Shown here piece after piece: positions 60,169 through 64,000 of a stretch of DNA of 64,000 nucleotides (position 1 is its first letter; each line of letters begins with the position of its first letter). Location: contig VZQC01010425.1 in the NCBI GenBank assembly GCA_009823505.1, positions 411,668 to 475,667 of the forward strand, written 5' to 3'. Origin of the DNA: Rhizomys pruinosus (lineage: Eukaryota > Chordata > Mammalia > Rodentia > Spalacidae). The position numbers and the translations under genes are program-made. The notes under the pieces are model-generated. The model saw nothing but the letters and a program-made list of their open reading frames with translations, searched no databases and was not told the DNA's origin.

Positions 60169-61805
60169 AACTCGAATATGGGGCACACCAATTAGAAAAC
60201 ATAAGCAATAAACATCAATGTAAACCCAATTAGTGAGCATCTGTGTCCAATTCTTGTACAACATGGTTCCCAAGTCTAGTTGGAGAGGTTTGCATATTCA
60301 AACATGCTAATTAAATAAAAGGTCAGTCAGTTTTTTTGCTGCAGCTCATTTTCTTGCTGATGGTTGTGGCTGTTATTTGTATTCTTGATGCATCTGCATC
60401 TGTAGCCAAGGATGTCAGCCTAGGCAACACTTTTGTTATGATGATGAAGGGTGAGTTGCTGCTCCAGCCTGGTATGCTCTTCACAAATTTTGGCCAGATT
60501 CAGTAGCAACCATGATTTTCCAGCAACTTCTGGAGTCCTAAGGATATAAATAAAATCAGTAGCATTGTGGGGTATAATGCAATTAGAAATATGACTGTGG
60601 CAATTTCCTGGTATATTAGTTCAGTTGAGTTACTCATAAGGAACACAGAGAGAACTGTTAGGCAAACCTGGTAGGAAGTTATTGTCATGATCATTCACTC
60701 CTTTCACAGCAGGGAGGAGAAGGTAAAAAGTCCCTCATATCAACTAGCAAATTTATTGCAGTTAATTACTCTCATTAGGACAAATTGATTGTGAGGTGTT
60801 ATTTAGGGCCCATGATTGGATTAAGGGAATATCCATTGCCAAAAGTCAGAGGCAGGGCATTAACTAAAGAGGATCCCACCAGAAACTGTGGGTTGGGCAC
60901 ATCTGGCACCAATTCCAGAGGCCTCAAGCTTGGCAGCTGTGACTCCAGTGCATTGAGGTTCCCCCCATGTCACCCTGTGCTACGGCCTCCAGATTAATGG
61001 GATTTTCTTAGATTTCTTCTGCTGTTCCATAGTGTTCAAAGGGGCCAGCTTCTCTGATGGTGTTTCCTGGTCTGTCTCTTGCAGTACAAGGAGGAATGCT
61101 TTCTCCTGGAACCCAAATGGCATATGGCTCTGCCTATGGGAAGACAAAAGCAAACCCTCTTCCATTGTCAACAGGGTGTCTGGACCCTTCCATTGTCCCA
61201 AAATTGGCTCTCAACAAAGTACCAATAGTGCCTTGTTATGTCCTGTCAGTGGGCTCCAATGTTTGTGGACTGGGGTTATTCTGTCTGATTTCAAAATTTA
61301 CAGAGATTTTATAGTAAAGTGTGCTCTGCACAGTGCATCATGGAGGGAGGGTATATAGGCCTCCCCATTCTGTTTTTTTTCCTCTATGATATGCAGGATG
61401 CAGCCACTCAAGAGACCCATGGGAGTGTCATATTGCCCTCACTGGACAATCTCCTGGAGTGAGAATTATCCCCATTAAGGGAAAGGAGTAATTAATTATA
61501 CCTAACAGTGAATGCATGGCAGAGTAACATTTATTCTTTGAAGAACAATGTGTGCTTCTCAGGTTACACATTGGATTGAAGAGAGTTCTCTAGGGCCCCT
61601 CGGGCAATCATGGGAGGTATGCATCGCCTCTGAGGAAATAGGAAGCCATGGGCACAGCCAGTTTATAGCGCCCAAAGCCTTTTGAAGCTGTATAAGTGGC
61701 AACATCTCTGCAGTGTAATTATTAGCAACTGAGGCCTAATTAACCTAGTTTGCATAATTTATCCCAGAAACTCATAAGAAGCAGCAATTTGAATTTTCTC
61801 CTGGG
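60169..61805 (-). mobile_element. Endogenous retrovirus, copy 2: integrase end and downstream
   Basis: Minus-strand ERV. The 73-codon frame at 60980-61201 starts GQWKGPDTLLTMEEG, resembling the C-terminal W-x-GP block of betaretrovirus-type integrases. Downstream (60500-60700) is a hydrophobic frame that could be an env piece. Parts match ERV copy 1 at 31790-32103 and 33379-34326. All frames are broken, so it is not active. Confidence 0.6.
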
Positions 61806-62310
61806 GGAGGGGACTTTTACATAGGACCTTCAATGGCCTCTAAGGCTTGCAAAAGCAGGCAGTTGAGGACTGCCCTATCACAGTGAGCAAGGACAACATC
61901 ATCCATGTAGTGAATGAAATCTAACCCTGGGATTTTAGAAAACCTTTTTAGAACATTACAAACAAAACCTGACAGGTTGGGCACCATTTTTCATGTCTTG
62001 TGGGAGGTCACTTCTCTGAATTCTCTGTATTGGGGAGGATTGGTTCCTATGAGTGGTACTAAATGCAAAGAGATGTGTGTTCTCATGTTGCAGGGGAATA
62101 GAAAAGAAGCAATCTTTAATATCAAGAATAGCAATGTGTTTTCCCATTGCTCATCAATGACCCTATTAATTGGAACAGCAACTGGGACACAGCATCCAGG
62201 CCATAACTTCCCTTTTGTTCTATGGGAAAATCATGTTGGTAAGTTTTCATTGATTGTTGTGTCTTCTTTTAGTTATTACCTGCTTTACTCAGGACCTAAG
62301 TGGACCTGAG
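61806..62310 (-). pseudogene. ERV reverse transcriptase fragment (class II-like)
   Basis: Minus-strand pol fragment. The catalytic YMDD is encoded at 61898-61909. Upstream, near 62100-62130, is AILDIKDCFFSIPL, the block with the first catalytic aspartate. The LDIKDCFF wording and a QPG-like stretch near 62190 are typical of betaretrovirus/ERVK polymerases. The integrase block lies only about 700 bp beyond YMDD, so RNase H and most of the integrase are deleted. Frameshifts separate the motifs. Confidence 0.75.
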
Positions 62311-62670
62311 ATTGTTATCTGTCTTCCCTGTTTTAACCAAGAATTATTTGTGCTTTCAATGGTTAACTGCCTTCCCTCAAAGTTGATTGCCCCTCGGGGT
62401 TTATCTATGATGCTTCTTCTCCATCCTGTATATATGAGGACACCTGGTTAATTTTTACTTCCCTTGGAATTGTGGCCCTTTTTCAAACTTTCTGAGACCC
62501 CTGATTTTCACTGTATAAACTTGTAACAAAGAAAGAATAAATGAGATTTTCAAAAGACATGTCTCCCAGAGATATGTCTGTTGGCACTCCTAGTGCAGTG
62601 CTGATTCTAGCTACAGCTCCAAGGGAGACAGAGGTAGGTCAGGCCCCATCAGGGTTCCCCACAAAAGATA
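62311..62670. other. Unclassified DNA between ERV and L1
   Basis: No gene is visible. The sequence ccgtataaac...aagaataaatgag near 62510-62540 precedes the L1 part, so this may be the rest of an LTR or an L1 5' UTR. Confidence 0.35.
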
Positions 62671-64000
62671 TAGAATTAGTGAGGAAAACTCAGCCTGAAA
62701 TGAAGAAGGAAGTGGAACACTCAATAACCCATCTGGAAATGATGGGAGAAAAACTCAATAACAGAATGAATGAAGTAGAAAATAGAATATGAAGACTGGA
62801 TGATAAGGTTGAAGAATTAGAAAGCTCTGGCAAAAACTAAGAAAGATGTAAAACACACAGGAATGGAATATTTAGTAAATGTGGGAGATGGAATGCATGG
62901 GATTATTTCAATTTTTTTCAATAATAAAGGAAGGAGAAGAATATCAGGATAATGGTATTGAACAGACATTCAGCAGGATTGTAGAAGAAAATTTCCTAAA
63001 ATGAAGTAAAGAAATATCCATACAACTACAAGAAACACATTGAATACCAAATAGACAGGACTAGTAAACAAACTTCCCACACCACATCACAGTAAAAACA
63101 CTACCTGTTCAGAAAAAGGAGAGAATACTGAAACCTGAAAAATACTGAAAAAGTCACATATAAAAGAAAACTCATTAGAATTATAACTGACATTTCAATG
63201 CAAAATAGGAAAGCAAGAAGATCCTGGACCAAAGTGCTCCCATTTCTAAATTATTGTATATGCCAATCCAGAATAGTTCACTTAGCAGAAATGTCTACTA
63301 TAGTTGAAGGAGAAAAAATAATTCATGGTATGAATGAGCTGAAATAATTTATATCCAGAAAACAAGCCTTTCAGAGAACACTTGGCACAATAAAAGAGCT
63401 AATGAAATGAAGAAATATACACAAGGACCAACAGAACTGGTGCAGTTAAATGAAGGTATAATTGTGGAAAAACCAAGCTAGACCAAGAATGGAAACAGAA
63501 CCTAAAATGATAGGAAGCAATACACATATCTATACAATAAATTTATAAACCAATGCACTGAACTCCCTAATGAAAAGCGACACAAGCTAATTGGAACAAA
63601 TTAAGAAACAAGATCTATCTTTCTGTTGTCTGCAAGAAACACATCTCAGCTCACCTTTAAGGACAGACACTTTAACAATGAAAGGGTGGAAAAAATATCC
63701 CTAGGAAATGGCACTAAGAATCAAGCAGGATTTGATATTTTATGAGACGAAATAGATTTCTAACTAAAATTAATGAGAAGAGATAAAGAGGGTCAATTCA
63801 TTGTATCAAAGGAATAACTAATGAAGAAGACAATATTATAATGAGTATATATGTACCAGACTCTGGTGCACTGCACTTCTTAAACACAATAACACAGGAC
63901 TGTAAAATCCAGATTAATCCCATCACACTCATAGTAGGGGACTTCATTACTCCACTGTGTCATTTAGACAGATCAACTGGACAAAGAATAAACAAAGACA
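62671..64000 (+). pseudogene. LINE-1 ORF1 and ORF2 start, running out of window
   Basis: Plus-strand L1 ORF1 starts near 62690 (QPEMKKEVEHSITHLEMMGE) and continues, with stops, to near 63420. Endonuclease sequence follows from about 63530 and reaches VGDFITPLCHLDRSTGQ at the right edge. A short stretch at 62885-62918 matches L1 ORF2 in reverse and replaces about 35 bp of ORF1. The element continues beyond base 64000. Confidence 0.85.

Overview
This is nuclear DNA from a rodent, probably a muroid. The evidence is the pairing of 7SL-derived B1 SINEs with tRNA-derived B2 SINEs (opening ggggctggagagatgg), several decayed LINE-1 (L1) copies with rodent-type 3' UTRs, many short solo LTRs and long (GT)n runs. 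The B2 copies have a 3' half unlike the mouse consensus I know, so a lineage other than Mus is likely; the species cannot be named from sequence alone. There are no bacterial genes, CRISPR arrays or structural RNA genes.

Layout. 1-7150: a decayed plus-strand L1 (ORF1, endonuclease, partial reverse transcriptase) broken by B2, B1 and a solo LTR with a 5-bp target duplication. 7151-13907: copy A of a duplicated block carrying a dead olfactory receptor (OR) gene. 13908-30900: L1-derived DNA organised as a tandem duplication whose junction is visible at about 26986-26989; unit 1 later took in a 4.3-kb composite retrotransposon insertion and two solo LTRs. 31095-34326: an endogenous retrovirus (ERV) fragment, interrupted by an L1 and an IAP-like solo LTR. 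34327-42781: copy B of the OR block, with an intact OR gene. 42782-58985: nested L1s, up to three insertions deep. 58990-62310: a second copy of the ERV, with recognisable reverse transcriptase and integrase motifs. 62671-64000: another L1 running out of the window.

The only gene that looks functional is the family-7-like class II odorant receptor at 37267-38205 (minus strand, 312 aa). Its paralog at 10113-11051 has a stop at the conserved TM3 cysteine codon, two frameshifts and a lost DRY arginine. Both paralogs keep a consensus splice donor about 12-14 nt past the stop codon. The upstream pyrimidine tract and AG that supports the start codon survives only beside the intact gene. All else is repeat-derived. 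Its interest is historical: because the OR block and the L1 block are each present twice, many insertions can be compared with an empty site inside this same window.
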